A stretch of DNA of 64,000 nt from an uncultured Chryseobacterium sp. (GTDB taxonomy: Bacteria; Bacteroidota; Bacteroidia; Flavobacteriales; Weeksellaceae): NCBI GenBank assembly GCA_913775525.1, contig CAJYLH010000022.1, forward strand, positions 62,001 through 126,000. Reading direction: 5' to 3'. The notes below the pieces were generated by a model. That model saw only the letters and a list, made by a program, of their open reading frames with translations. It did not search any database and was not told where the DNA came from. Made by a program: the position numbers and the translations under genes. Below are positions 51,950-60,613 of the stretch, in pieces (position 1 is the first letter of the stretch; the number at the start of each line of letters is the position of its first letter).

Positions 51950-53038
51950 TTATTTGTGTCCGGCGGCTGACCCTGCCGAAGCACCCGTAACAGGATTTTT
52001 ACGCTCATACGTATTGTTTTCAAAACTGACTTTATAGGAGGATTTGAAAAGCCGGCTGGGCTGGTAGTAATCGGTAGTGATAATCTGGGCTCCGCTGGCT
52101 TTGGCCTGTTCAAACCTGGAATAGTCTTCTTTCCGGGCTTCCATGGTATCGGCATCGGCACGGGTCCTGATGAGGTAGCCCTTTTTTACCAGGTCTGTGA
52201 TAGACGGATCTTTCGGATCGTTCATGAATACAACCGCTGCTTCAGGAGTTCCGGGTGCGGAATTGGTGAAAATCATCCTTCCTTGTAATGACGGGTGTCC
52301 CTGGATGTACAGATCCCGGTTTTCGCTGTTGTTATCCAGGACAAACAGGAATTTACCTTTGGATTGCTGCACGGTCGGCCAGTTATTGTTCAGGATGGCC
52401 TGGTTAAGGGTTTTATAGGAACCCCGGATGTCATCCGGAGTGATGATCTTGTTTTTGCCGAGATATTTTTGCAACTCAGCATCCAGATCATCAAAAAGCT
52501 GAGGCGTATAGTGTTCCGGTTCGGTTCCGAATGCGTTGGCTTTTCCGTCTTTAGGTTCCAGAGTAATGAATACGGGATCATGGTCAGGATGTGCATCAGA
52601 CCATTTCTTGAGATCTTTCAGGCAGTCTTCCAGCGTATAGTACCAGGTCTGATAATCGATATCCGTGATGTGGATCATCTTGTAGCCGGGTTTTTTCATT
52701 TTCCCTTCAGGATCGAATGGCTGAGTGGTGGGTACAAGATCGAGGATTTTCGGATGGGCGTATTTCCCGCCTTTGTTGTCGGCATATACATCAATTTCAA
52801 GATTGCGCAGGCCGAGGTTCAGCTGCTGAGGAACCGGAATATGTTCGTACTGAATCCGTGGAAGGAGGTTAAGCGTATCCTTTTTGGAAAGGTAGGCGTA
52901 GACTTCCGGAAGTATGGCTTTTTTATAGCTGTTGTGCGAGCCAATCACCTGGATTTCATTGATTTTTGATGTATCGATATTCTGGGCGGATACTAAACAG
53001 GTAAAAGATACCGCAACGGTTGAAAACAGCTTGTACAT
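51950..53038 (-). CDS. Secreted phosphatidylinositol-specific phospholipase C1-like enzyme
   Basis: A 362-residue exported protein with signal peptide 1-18. The catalytic pattern of Ca2+-dependent PI-PLC of the Streptomyces type (PF16670-like) is seen: first His in GSHNSYKK (about 34), acidic ligand LEIDVYAD (about 82-89), second His in MIHITDID. Later blocks include GKFLFVLDNN and GYLIRTRADAD. It likely cleaves glycerophospholipid or inositol phosphate headgroups outside the cell. Divergent from the SusC gene. Confidence 0.9.
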   Translation of the reverse strand: MYKLFSTVAVSFTCLVSAQNIDTSKINEIQVIGSHNSYKKAILPEVYAYLSKKDTLNLLPRIQYEHIPVPQQLNLGLRNLEIDVYADNKGGKYAHPKILDLVPTTQPFDPEGKMKKPGYKMIHITDIDYQTWYYTLEDCLKDLKKWSDAHPDHDPVFITLEPKDGKANAFGTEPEHYTPQLFDDLDAELQKYLGKNKIITPDDIRGSYKTLNQAILNNNWPTVQQSKGKFLFVLDNNSENRDLYIQGHPSLQGRMIFTNSAPGTPEAAVVFMNDPKDPSITDLVKKGYLIRTRADADTMEARKEDYSRFEQAKASGAQIITTDYYQPSRLFKSSYKVSFENNTYERKNPVTGASAGSAAGHK

Positions 53039-53359
53039 AGGAAAGGATTGTGGAGCGAAATTAAAAAACCGCTGCTTACGGACCGTATCTGTTGTATTAA
53101 GCGTCCTTTAAACGTTTGTGAACAGCCTGAATTGGATGCGTTTGTAAGTTGTTGATAATGAATAATAAGTGTGCACTCTGCCTACAGTATATTTTATATA
53201 GTGTTGATTTTAACATAATATTATGTTAAAGTACTTCGGAAGTAAATGAAGTTACTTTGTAGCGCTTAAAATAAAAGCCTGAAGGACAAAATAAAACCAC
53301 TGTTGCGGCAACAACAGCGGTTCTTCTTCAAGCAAAACTGACTTATTTTACTTAATGAT
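53039..53359. other. Divergent regulatory region of PI-PLC and susC
   Basis: 321 bases. It contains a 22-bp perfect palindrome at 53209-53230 (half-site TTTAACATAAT), a 13-bp palindrome TACTTCGGAAGTA at 53232-53244, and a hairpin AACCACTGTTG/CAACAGCGGTT (53295-53322) in the leader of the susC gene. No clear -33/-7 promoter pair is seen. Confidence 0.5.
53209..53230. promoter_or_regulatory. 22-bp perfect palindrome, possible operator
   Basis: Half-sites TTTAACATAAT and ATTATGTTAAA meet without a spacer. It is placed 130 bases before susC and 171 before the PI-PLC start, fitting a shared operator for a dimeric regulator. The palindrome at 53232-53244 adjoins it. Confidence 0.5.
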
Positions 53360-56300
53360 ATGTACCACAAAATTAACGCATTTACATTTAAAAAGCTTAT
53401 TCCGGTAGCCATTATTTTCCTGATGGCCGGCCAGGTTTCCGCAGAACACATCCATCCTGTACATGTTTCGCTTTCACAGGCAAAGGGACCGATTTCGGGG
53501 ACAGTAACGGACCAGGACGGATCAGCTGTAGCAGGAGCTACCATAACCGTGGTGGAAACCGGAACTACAGTGACGACCGATGATTCCGGAAATTTTACCA
53601 TTCAGGCGGTTGCAGGGCAGACTTTATCGGTTTCCTATAACGGATATGAGACACAGAATATAACAGTAACGGGATCTCCTGTTGCCATCAGCCTTAAATC
53701 AAAAAAAGGAGCAACTTCCATTGAAGAAGTAACCCTGGTGGGATACGGGACACAGAAAAAATCGGATCTTACCGGAGCGATCAGCCAGCTGAAGGCGGAG
53801 AATTTCAAGGAAGGGATGAATATTTCCGTAGATAACCTGATGCAGGGAAAAGTGGCCGGTGTGCGTATCGTTCAGACGAGCGGAGAGCCGGGAGCGGGAG
53901 TGAATGTTTCTATTCGTGGGATCGGATCCATTAGAAGCGGAAGCACACCCTTATTCGTTGTAGACGGAGTACCTTTGAGTAATGATCCAGTGAGTGCATC
54001 CGGCCCGAATGTCGGACTGGGGAATACCCAGACTAAAAACCCGCTGAACTTTTTAAATACTTCCGATATAGAATCCATCACAGTACTTAAAGATGCTTCT
54101 GCTGCTGCCATTTACGGAGCCAGGGGATCTAACGGGGTTGTTTTGGTTACCACAAAAAGAGGGAAAAGGGGAGAACCGATGTTTACCTATGATACTTATT
54201 TAGGTTTTTCTTCGGTCATCAAAAAGCTGGATCTTCTTACTGCGGATGAGTACAGGAATGCAGGTATCAACAAATTATATGACCACGGTGGAAATACCGA
54301 CTGGCAGGATGAAATTTACAGAAATGCCGTATCGTCCAATCATGCCGTTTCCTTTTCAAAAGCAACGGAAACCGGAAATTATTTCGCCTCGCTTTCCCAT
54401 ATGGACCAGGACGGGATCGTCCTGAACAGCAGCTTTAAAAGAACGACAGCGCGCCTTAATGCTGAAGAATCTTTCTTCGATAATAAAAGGCTGAAGGTAA
54501 AGCTGAACCTTACCGCCAGCGACATTAAGGAAACCGGGATTCCTAATGGTGCCAATGCCGGATCAGACGGACAGGTGATTATCCATGCCTTAATGGCTAA
54601 CCCGACCCGTTCCGTATATGACGAGACCGGAAATTACACAAATTTCAATATGAATGCCCACTACAATCCTTTGTACCTGCTGAGTGTGTATGCTGATAAA
54701 ACCAGCACTTTCAGGGTGCTGGGTAATACTGAAGCCACACTGAGGATTTTACCGGGACTGAATTATAAATTCAATCTGGGAATTGATAAAACAATGTCTG
54801 AAAGGAATACCACCATGTTCCCCAACCTTACCGACCGGACACCCAAGGGAGCGTATGTACAGGCGAACCTGGATTCCTATAATGTACTTCTCGAACATTA
54901 CCTGACCTATGATTTCAGTCTGAATAAGCATAATTTCAGCGTATTAGGAGGATTTTCCTATCAGAAATTCAAAAATTCAGGGACGTATTTCGGCGTAAGG
55001 AATATTGCTGACCAGGGATCACCCATTACCCCAGATATCAATCCGGGCTCTTCTGGGGATCCATTTATTCCTGCACCGGGATTCGCTCAAGAAAATGAGC
55101 TGCAATCCTATTTCGGAAGGGTCAATTACAATTTCAATAAAAAATATTTGCTGACCGCTTCTTTAAGGGCGGACGGTTCCACCAGGTTTGGAGATAACAA
55201 CAAATACGGATATTTCCCTTCCGTAGCCGTAGGATGGACCGTTTCCAACGAGAATTTCCTGCAGGATTTACCCTGGATCAATGAATTGAAACTCAGGGGA
55301 AGCTGGGGACAGACCGGTAATCAGGAGGTGCAGAATAAAATTACCAAGGCAAGTTATTCCCTGGCACAGTCCGCAGGATATTATATGTATGACAACCTGA
55401 ATCTGATCAACGGGATCCTGATCAACAGGACTCCCTATCCGGACCTGAAATGGGAAACCGTAGAACAATCCAATATAGGTACTGATTTCAGTTTATGGAA
55501 GAACAGGCTGTATGGTTCAGTGGAATATTATTATAAGACAACCAAGGATGCCATTCTGTATATTCCTGCCCCGGCGTTGAGTTCTACCGCCATGATGTGG
55601 AGGAATGCTGACGGACAGATCGTTAATAAAGGGTTTGAAGTCACTTTAGGCTCGGAAATTATCAGAAATCAAAATTTTACCTGGAATTTAGATGTAAACG
55701 GAGCCACCGTGAATAATGTGGTGAAAGGCCTTCCGGTTTCGGCCATTTACTCCGGAGAGATTTCGGGGCCAGGATTCTCAGGGGTTACCGCTAATATTTA
55801 TGCCAACGGATATGAAGCCGGCTCTTTCTATATGTACAATTACCAGGGGATTGATGCCAACGGGAAATACATCTATGAGGACCTGAACGGCGACGGGAAA
55901 ATTGATCCTAGTGACCGGAAGATCTTCCAGGGAGCCATTCCAAACTTTACATTCGGGATTAATTCCTATATGAAATACAAGAAGTTTGACTTTGCATTCT
56001 CCTTCATCGGCCAGACCGGCGGTTATCTCGTGAATAACACGGCACTGGATCTGAATATCAATAACCTGGCTTCAGACAGGAACGTATTGAAAAACTTCTA
56101 TGATTCCGGTGCGAGTTTTACCAATCAGCCGCAGTTGTCATCTTTGTACCTGGAGAAATCGGACTTTATCCGTCTTAACAATCTGAGATTAGGCTATACT
56201 TTCGACATGAACCAGCTTAAATTCCTGAAAAGCCTTAACCTGTACGTCAGTGCACAGAATGTGTTCACCATTACCAACTACACCGGTTATGATCCGCTTG

Positions 56301-56404
56301 TTGATACAAGCAAGGCCGTGGGCGGAAACCAGTCACTGGGAATTGATTACACTACCTATCCGTCTGCAAAAACCTTTATTCTGGGAGCTACCGTTAAATT
56401 TTAA
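53360..56404 (+). CDS. SusC/RagA-family TonB-linked outer membrane protein
   Basis: A 1014-residue outer-membrane receptor. Signal peptide about 1-28, carboxypeptidase-regulatory-like domain about 43-115, TonB box-like region, plug with LTGAISQLKAENFKEG and VDNLMQGKVAGVRI, then SIRGIGSIRSGSTPLFVVDGVP, then a 22-stranded barrel ending in FILGATVKF. With SusD it imports a bulky substrate. No sigma/anti-sigma pair or polysaccharide enzymes are near; the neighbours are phosphoesterases, so the substrate may be a phosphorylated lipid headgroup or nucleotide/inositol phosphate, by inference. Confidence 0.93.
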   Translation: MYHKINAFTFKKLIPVAIIFLMAGQVSAEHIHPVHVSLSQAKGPISGTVTDQDGSAVAGATITVVETGTTVTTDDSGNFTIQAVAGQTLSVSYNGYETQNITVTGSPVAISLKSKKGATSIEEVTLVGYGTQKKSDLTGAISQLKAENFKEGMNISVDNLMQGKVAGVRIVQTSGEPGAGVNVSIRGIGSIRSGSTPLFVVDGVPLSNDPVSASGPNVGLGNTQTKNPLNFLNTSDIESITVLKDASAAAIYGARGSNGVVLVTTKRGKRGEPMFTYDTYLGFSSVIKKLDLLTADEYRNAGINKLYDHGGNTDWQDEIYRNAVSSNHAVSFSKATETGNYFASLSHMDQDGIVLNSSFKRTTARLNAEESFFDNKRLKVKLNLTASDIKETGIPNGANAGSDGQVIIHALMANPTRSVYDETGNYTNFNMNAHYNPLYLLSVYADKTSTFRVLGNTEATLRILPGLNYKFNLGIDKTMSERNTTMFPNLTDRTPKGAYVQANLDSYNVLLEHYLTYDFSLNKHNFSVLGGFSYQKFKNSGTYFGVRNIADQGSPITPDINPGSSGDPFIPAPGFAQENELQSYFGRVNYNFNKKYLLTASLRADGSTRFGDNNKYGYFPSVAVGWTVSNENFLQDLPWINELKLRGSWGQTGNQEVQNKITKASYSLAQSAGYYMYDNLNLINGILINRTPYPDLKWETVEQSNIGTDFSLWKNRLYGSVEYYYKTTKDAILYIPAPALSSTAMMWRNADGQIVNKGFEVTLGSEIIRNQNFTWNLDVNGATVNNVVKGLPVSAIYSGEISGPGFSGVTANIYANGYEAGSFYMYNYQGIDANGKYIYEDLNGDGKIDPSDRKIFQGAIPNFTFGINSYMKYKKFDFAFSFIGQTGGYLVNNTALDLNINNLASDRNVLKNFYDSGASFTNQPQLSSLYLEKSDFIRLNNLRLGYTFDMNQLKFLKSLNLYVSAQNVFTITNYTGYDPLVDTSKAVGGNQSLGIDYTTYPSAKTFILGATVKF

Positions 56405-56418
56405 TCAAGTAAAAAGTT

Positions 56419-58176
56419 ATGAAAATCAGTTTTTTAAATCTCAATATCATCATCTTATCCGCAGCAGCCTTAGCTCTAGTGGGATGCACCAACCTGGATG
56501 AAAAACTCTTGGACGAAGTTCCTTCCACCGAAAATGCAGATCCTGAGGCCTCCCTTGCCGCTGCATACGGGCAGCTGGGTGACGGTACTTTTGTGGATCA
56601 CGGAGGTGTTTTTGCCCTGCAGGAGTATTCTACCGATGAAGCCATATTACCCACCCGCGGAAGCGACTGGGGAGACGGAGGAAAATGGAGGGCGATGCAC
56701 GAGTTTACCTGGGACGCCAACAGCGATGTGGTGAAAAATACCTGGAACCAGCTGAATTTCGGGATTACCAAATCCCTGTTTGCGATAGGAAGCATCAATA
56801 AGAGCAACATTAATAATAAATCATTGTTCTTGGCGGAGGCCAAAGGACTGCTGGCGTACTATACCTACACGACCATCGACCTGTTCGGGCAGGCCCCGTA
56901 CAGGAACCCGGATAATCTCAATGCACCGATCGAGATCAGGAAAGCGGAAACTACGATTGATGCTTTGATCACTGAAGTAGAAGGTATTATCCCTAATCTG
57001 GCAGACCTAAAAACCCAGAATACCCATGCCGGCAGGTTTACCAAACAGGCTGCTTATGCGCTGCTGGCAGATATGTACCTGAACAGAGCCGTGATTAAAA
57101 ACAAAACGGCCGGAACCTTCAACTTTACCGAGCAGGCTGTTAACGGAAGCGGAACGGATATGGACAAGGTAATCCAGTATTCTAATATGCTGATCAATAA
57201 TCCTCTTTTCAGCCTGGAATCCAATTATTTCCACAACTTTGATATCAATAACGATAACAGCAAGGAAATGATCTTCAGTATCGTACAGAAAAAGAATTCC
57301 AACAGAAATGCGGATAATGATCTGGCGTATATGTCGATGGAGAGGAGCCAGAAGCCATCACCGGACAACAGGGGTACCAATGCTTCGTGCATCACTCCTG
57401 AATTCTATTATTCCTGGAATGGAAATTTCGATGATCCCCGTTTTCACCGGTACTATCAGTATGATGACGGAACCTGGTTCAGAAATAACGGAACGGATAT
57501 AAGCGTACCCTCTACCAGCAAAGTGGAAGGGACGGGTAAACCATGGTTCCATTTCAACAGAGGACTCCAGGTAGGACAGCAGTATGGTCCTAAAATCGTA
57601 AACGGAAACTTTGACATGACTGCTGACGGAAGGATTAAAGTGTATAAATTATTCACGGAAAAAAATACGACACTCGCCGCAGACTTTACGCCTGAACTGA
57701 ATTTTGACAATCCTGCAGAAGCCGTATTTACTCAGGCCCAGATCAATCGTGGCGTGAGAAATTTCAAGTTTGAATTCGATCCCGGGTATGGCAATAACGG
57801 AACCAGCGGGATGGACGTTCCCCTTTACAGGCTCGGCGGAATCTATATGATGAGGGCTGAAGCTTTCTTCAGAAGCGGAAATGCAGCGGCAGCGTTGGCA
57901 GATGTCAATAAGCTGAGGACCAGCAGGACCCGTGAAGCATTGTTCAACAACGCACCGGGCGCAGCCATTGCTTCTCTTGATGCGAATACGCTTTTTAAAG
58001 AATCGGGGTACGAGCTTTATTGGGAAATGTACCGCAGAAAAGCGATGATCAGGTTTGGGAAATTTGATCTTGCAGGAACAGCAAAACCGGCTTCACAGCC
58101 TTACAGGAGGATTTTCCCGATTCCGCAGGCAACACTGGACGCGTCGAAAGAATTCTCACAAAATCCCGGATACTAG
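56419..58176 (+). CDS. SusD/RagB-family surface lipoprotein
   Basis: A 585-residue surface lipoprotein with lipobox LVGC (Cys about 23) and a SusD-type helical core: N-terminal DEKLLDEVPSTENADPEASLAAAYGQL, later YLLADMYLNRA, and the C-terminal IYMMRAEAFFRSGNAAAALADVNKLR and ELYWEMYRRKAMIRFG. It forms the lid of the SusC barrel and binds substrate. It lies 15 bases after susC, clearly co-transcribed; terminator at 58214. Confidence 0.95.
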   Translation: MKISFLNLNIIILSAAALALVGCTNLDEKLLDEVPSTENADPEASLAAAYGQLGDGTFVDHGGVFALQEYSTDEAILPTRGSDWGDGGKWRAMHEFTWDANSDVVKNTWNQLNFGITKSLFAIGSINKSNINNKSLFLAEAKGLLAYYTYTTIDLFGQAPYRNPDNLNAPIEIRKAETTIDALITEVEGIIPNLADLKTQNTHAGRFTKQAAYALLADMYLNRAVIKNKTAGTFNFTEQAVNGSGTDMDKVIQYSNMLINNPLFSLESNYFHNFDINNDNSKEMIFSIVQKKNSNRNADNDLAYMSMERSQKPSPDNRGTNASCITPEFYYSWNGNFDDPRFHRYYQYDDGTWFRNNGTDISVPSTSKVEGTGKPWFHFNRGLQVGQQYGPKIVNGNFDMTADGRIKVYKLFTEKNTTLAADFTPELNFDNPAEAVFTQAQINRGVRNFKFEFDPGYGNNGTSGMDVPLYRLGGIYMMRAEAFFRSGNAAAALADVNKLRTSRTREALFNNAPGAAIASLDANTLFKESGYELYWEMYRRKAMIRFGKFDLAGTAKPASQPYRRIFPIPQATLDASKEFSQNPGY

Positions 58177-58213
58177 AAAATCTTCATACTTACAATTAAT
58201 TATTATTATTTGA

Positions 58214-58241
58214 AAAGCGGAGCTCATTTGTGCTCCGCTTT
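58214..58241 (+). terminator. Terminator of the susCD operon
   Basis: Ten-base perfect arms AAAGCGGAGC and GCTCCGCTTT with an 8-base loop and following T-rich sequence. It ends the transcript 38 bases past the stop. Confidence 0.85.
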
Positions 58242-58250
58242 ATTACTTTT

Positions 58251-58284
58251 CTAAAAAATGGAGAAGCAATATTTTTGCTTCCCC
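58251..58284 (-). terminator. Terminator of msrA
   Basis: Arms GAAGCAA and TTGCTTC (58263-58269 and 58275-58281), extended by GG/CC pairs, followed on the minus strand by a T-run. It lies before the convergent susCD terminator. Confidence 0.7.
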
Positions 58285-58293
58285 ATGTCTTTA

Positions 58294-58845
58294 TTATGCA
58301 TTCAGCATTCCCAGTTCCCCGAAATGCTTCCTGAACTTCTGTATTTTAGGTCCCACCACAGCGCTGCAGTACGGCTGGTCAGGATTTTCGTGGTAATAGC
58401 CCTGATGGTATTGCTCAGCAGGCCAGAACGTATCGAATTTCGTTATTTCCGTCACATAGGTTCCCTGCCATCTTCCGGATTCCTGAGAAGCTTTGATCGC
58501 AGCCTCCGCTTTGGCCTTTTCAGCATCATCCTTATAGTAGATGACAGAACGGTATTGGGTTCCCACATCATTCCCCTGGCGGTTCAGCTGGGTAGGGTCA
58601 TGAAGGAAAAAGAACACATCCATCAGCTGCTCATAAGAAATGATGGATGGATCATACGTGATCTGCACAACTTCTGCATGTCCGGTCTCCCCGGTGCAGA
58701 CTTCCTTATAGGTAGGGTTATCCGTATGGCCTCCGGAATATCCCGATACGGCGGAAACCACCCCTTTCAGCATATTAAAACAGCTTTCCACACACCAGAA
58801 ACAGCCTCCTCCAAAGGTAATCTGTTCTAAATTATTGTTATCCAT
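58294..58845 (-). CDS. msrA: Peptide methionine sulfoxide reductase A
   Basis: A 183-residue cytoplasmic enzyme reducing methionine-S-sulfoxide. The active site GGGCFWCVE has the catalytic Cys followed by a Cys; other signatures are GYSGGHTDNPTYKEVCTGETGHAEVV, and HQGYYHENPDQPYC. ATG at 58845 is preferred over a TTG two codons earlier. Monocistronic. Confidence 0.95.
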   Translation of the reverse strand: MDNNNLEQITFGGGCFWCVESCFNMLKGVVSAVSGYSGGHTDNPTYKEVCTGETGHAEVVQITYDPSIISYEQLMDVFFFLHDPTQLNRQGNDVGTQYRSVIYYKDDAEKAKAEAAIKASQESGRWQGTYVTEITKFDTFWPAEQYHQGYYHENPDQPYCSAVVGPKIQKFRKHFGELGMLNA

Positions 58846-59050
58846 TGTCAATTGATTATTGTATTAAAATTTTTGTCTCCTGCAAAAATGGGCCAGAGAA
58901 AAAACAATCAAAAATAGGAAAACTTTTGCAGTCTGTACAGCATACCGGCATGCAAAAATAAATCACATTGATTGTTTTTGCCAATCATGAAACCACGATC
59001 TGTATCAATTCTGCTTTCCGAAGTAAAGGTAGTGTATGGATAAGGTTTTA

Positions 59051-59231
59051 ACCACAAAAGTCGCAAAAGTTTTTTAACACTTAAGAATTTTAAGAAGCCA
59101 GCTTTGAAAACAGGAGAGCATATAAGTTGATGAAAATCTTTGATTTTCAGTTGATGCTGGATATCATTTCTTTCAGTGCTAAATTTATTGTACGCCTGAA
59201 CCTTGTCAGGGTTTCAAACCCTGACAAGGTT
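59051..59231 (+). repeat. 180-bp interspersed repeat, copy B
   Basis: Starts ACCACAAAAGTCGCAAAAG, contains AAAACAGGAGAGCA and the inverted repeat TGAAAATC/GATTTTCA, and ends with the palindrome 59199-59231 (perfect 16-bp arms AACCTTGTCAGGGTTT and AAACCCTGACAAGGTT around one base). Its offset to copy C is constant at 221 bases over the whole length, so they are indel-free. Confidence 0.85.
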
Positions 59232-59271
59232 GATGGAAACCTGATTATTCAATATGGGTCAGATAAGTTAA

Positions 59272-59452
59272 ACCACAACAATCGCAAAAGTTTTTTAACA
59301 CTTAAGAATTTTAAGAAGCCAGCTTTGAAAACAGGAGAGCACAGAAGTTGATGAAAATCTTTGATTTTCATTTGATGCTGGATATCATTTCTTTCATTTC
59401 TGAATCTGTTTTACGCCTGAACTTTGTTAGGGTTTGAAACTCTGATAAGGTT
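59272..59452 (+). repeat. 180-bp interspersed repeat, copy C
   Basis: Same order of blocks as copy B with substitutions; the palindrome at 59420-59452 has decayed (AACTTTGTTAGGGTTT versus AAACTCTGATAAGGTT). It is likely the oldest of the pair. Confidence 0.85.
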
Positions 59453-59511
59453 GAAAGACCAGCGACCGATTAAACTTCCGAATTTGGTATTCTCTGGGTA
59501 ATCAGGCAAAA

Positions 59512-59534
59512 AAAGCATCCGAAAAGGATGCTTT
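59512..59534 (-). terminator. Terminator of the ROK gene
   Basis: Nine-base perfect arms AAAGCATCC and GGATGCTTT around GAAAA, followed on the minus strand by a T-run. It starts 24 bases past the ROK stop. Confidence 0.85.
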
Positions 59535-59558
59535 ATATCAGTAGCATAGATGGTTGGT

Positions 59559-60530
59559 CTATTTTTTCTCCCAGACTAAGGCGCTGGCACCCAGGATCGC
59601 AGCATCGGCTTCATCCAGTTCGCTGAAAACCAGTTTTACCTTGTTCCTGAAAATCGGGAGGAGGTTTCTTTCCATATGTAGCTTGGCAGGTTTCAGGATA
59701 AATTCACCCGCTTTGATCACACCGCCGAAAAGCAGGATCGCTTCCGGAGAAGAAAACATCACGAAATTCGCCAGGGCTTCACCCAGCTTCTGTCCGGTAT
59801 AACGGAATACCTCAATGGCGATCGGATCCCCTTTCAGGGCACATTCATGAACCGTTTTGGAGTTGATTTCCTCTTCAGGGTATTGGTTCAGCATGGATTC
59901 GGCAAATTCGGCCCTCATTTTTTTAGCGGTAATAGAAATTCCGGTTGCTGAGGCATAGGCTTCAAGGCTTCCTTCGGAACCTGTGCTCCAGTGCTTCCTT
60001 CCGCCTGGCTTTACAATGGTATGACCGAGTTCTCCGGCAAACCCGTCATGGCCGTAGATCAGGCTTCCGCTGGCTACAATACCGCTTCCTACCCCTGTTC
60101 CCAGGGTGATCATAATGAAATCCTTCATTCCGCGTGCTGCTCCGAAGAGCATTTCTCCCAAAGCGGCTGCATTGGCATCATTGGTTACGGTACACGGAAG
60201 GTGGAATTTGTCCCGCATCAGCTCCGCGAAAGGAACAACGCCTTTCCAGGGCAGGTTAGGAGCCAGTTCAATAGTTCCTTTATAGTAGTTTCCGTTAGGA
60301 GCACCTACGCCTATTCCGTCAAAGTTTCTTTCTTTTCCGTAACGCTCTATAGAAGGGGATACCTGTTCATATAACGCGTCAATGAATCCTTCAACAGTAG
60401 GATAAGCATCCGTACGAAGGCTGCCTTTTTCAAGAACCTCTCCTCTGTGGTTTACCACACCGAATTTGGTGTTGGTGCCGCCAATATCAATTCCTAAGGC
60501 AACGTTTTTTGATAAATCTATTAATGACAT
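59559..60530 (-). CDS. ROK-family sugar kinase without zinc cysteines
   Basis: A 323-residue actin-fold kinase with phosphate-1 GIDIGGTNTKFGVV, a catalytic Asp in VTNDANAAALGE, and glycine-rich LGTGVGSGIV, as in glucokinases/N-acylmannosamine kinases. The ROK signature region, normally G-R-x-C-x-C-G-x-x-G-C-L-E, here reads GGRKHWSTGSEGSLEAYAS, with no Cys. Zinc binding is therefore probably lost or altered. Likely phosphorylates glucose, but other hexoses are possible. Single gene with its own terminator. Confidence 0.88.
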   Translation of the reverse strand: MSLIDLSKNVALGIDIGGTNTKFGVVNHRGEVLEKGSLRTDAYPTVEGFIDALYEQVSPSIERYGKERNFDGIGVGAPNGNYYKGTIELAPNLPWKGVVPFAELMRDKFHLPCTVTNDANAAALGEMLFGAARGMKDFIMITLGTGVGSGIVASGSLIYGHDGFAGELGHTIVKPGGRKHWSTGSEGSLEAYASATGISITAKKMRAEFAESMLNQYPEEEINSKTVHECALKGDPIAIEVFRYTGQKLGEALANFVMFSSPEAILLFGGVIKAGEFILKPAKLHMERNLLPIFRNKVKLVFSELDEADAAILGASALVWEKK

Positions 60531-60613
60531 TTTCTTTTGTAAAAAATTCTAAAGGTCTAAATTATAAAAAAGATTGTATTAATAGATTATTAACGAAACA
60601 TTTATTTGAATAA

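Larger units (their letters stand above)
58846..59558. other. Repeat-bearing intergenic region
   Basis: 713 bases without a credible gene. The middle holds two tandem copies of a 181-base repeat (59051-59231, 59272-59452) separated by 40 bases, which are described separately. The left part (58846-59050) is unremarkable and AT-rich; the right end holds the ROK-gene terminator (59512-59534). Confidence 0.7.

Noticed and set aside
53266-53601. Minus-strand ORF of 111 codons opposite the susC start
   Set aside because: Antisense to the signal peptide and regulatory-like domain of SusC, without any recognisable feature.
59127-59351. Plus-strand ORF of 74 codons in the repeat region
   Set aside because: It spans repeat copies B and C, which are conserved as DNA palindromes. 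The matching frame is not preserved in copy A.
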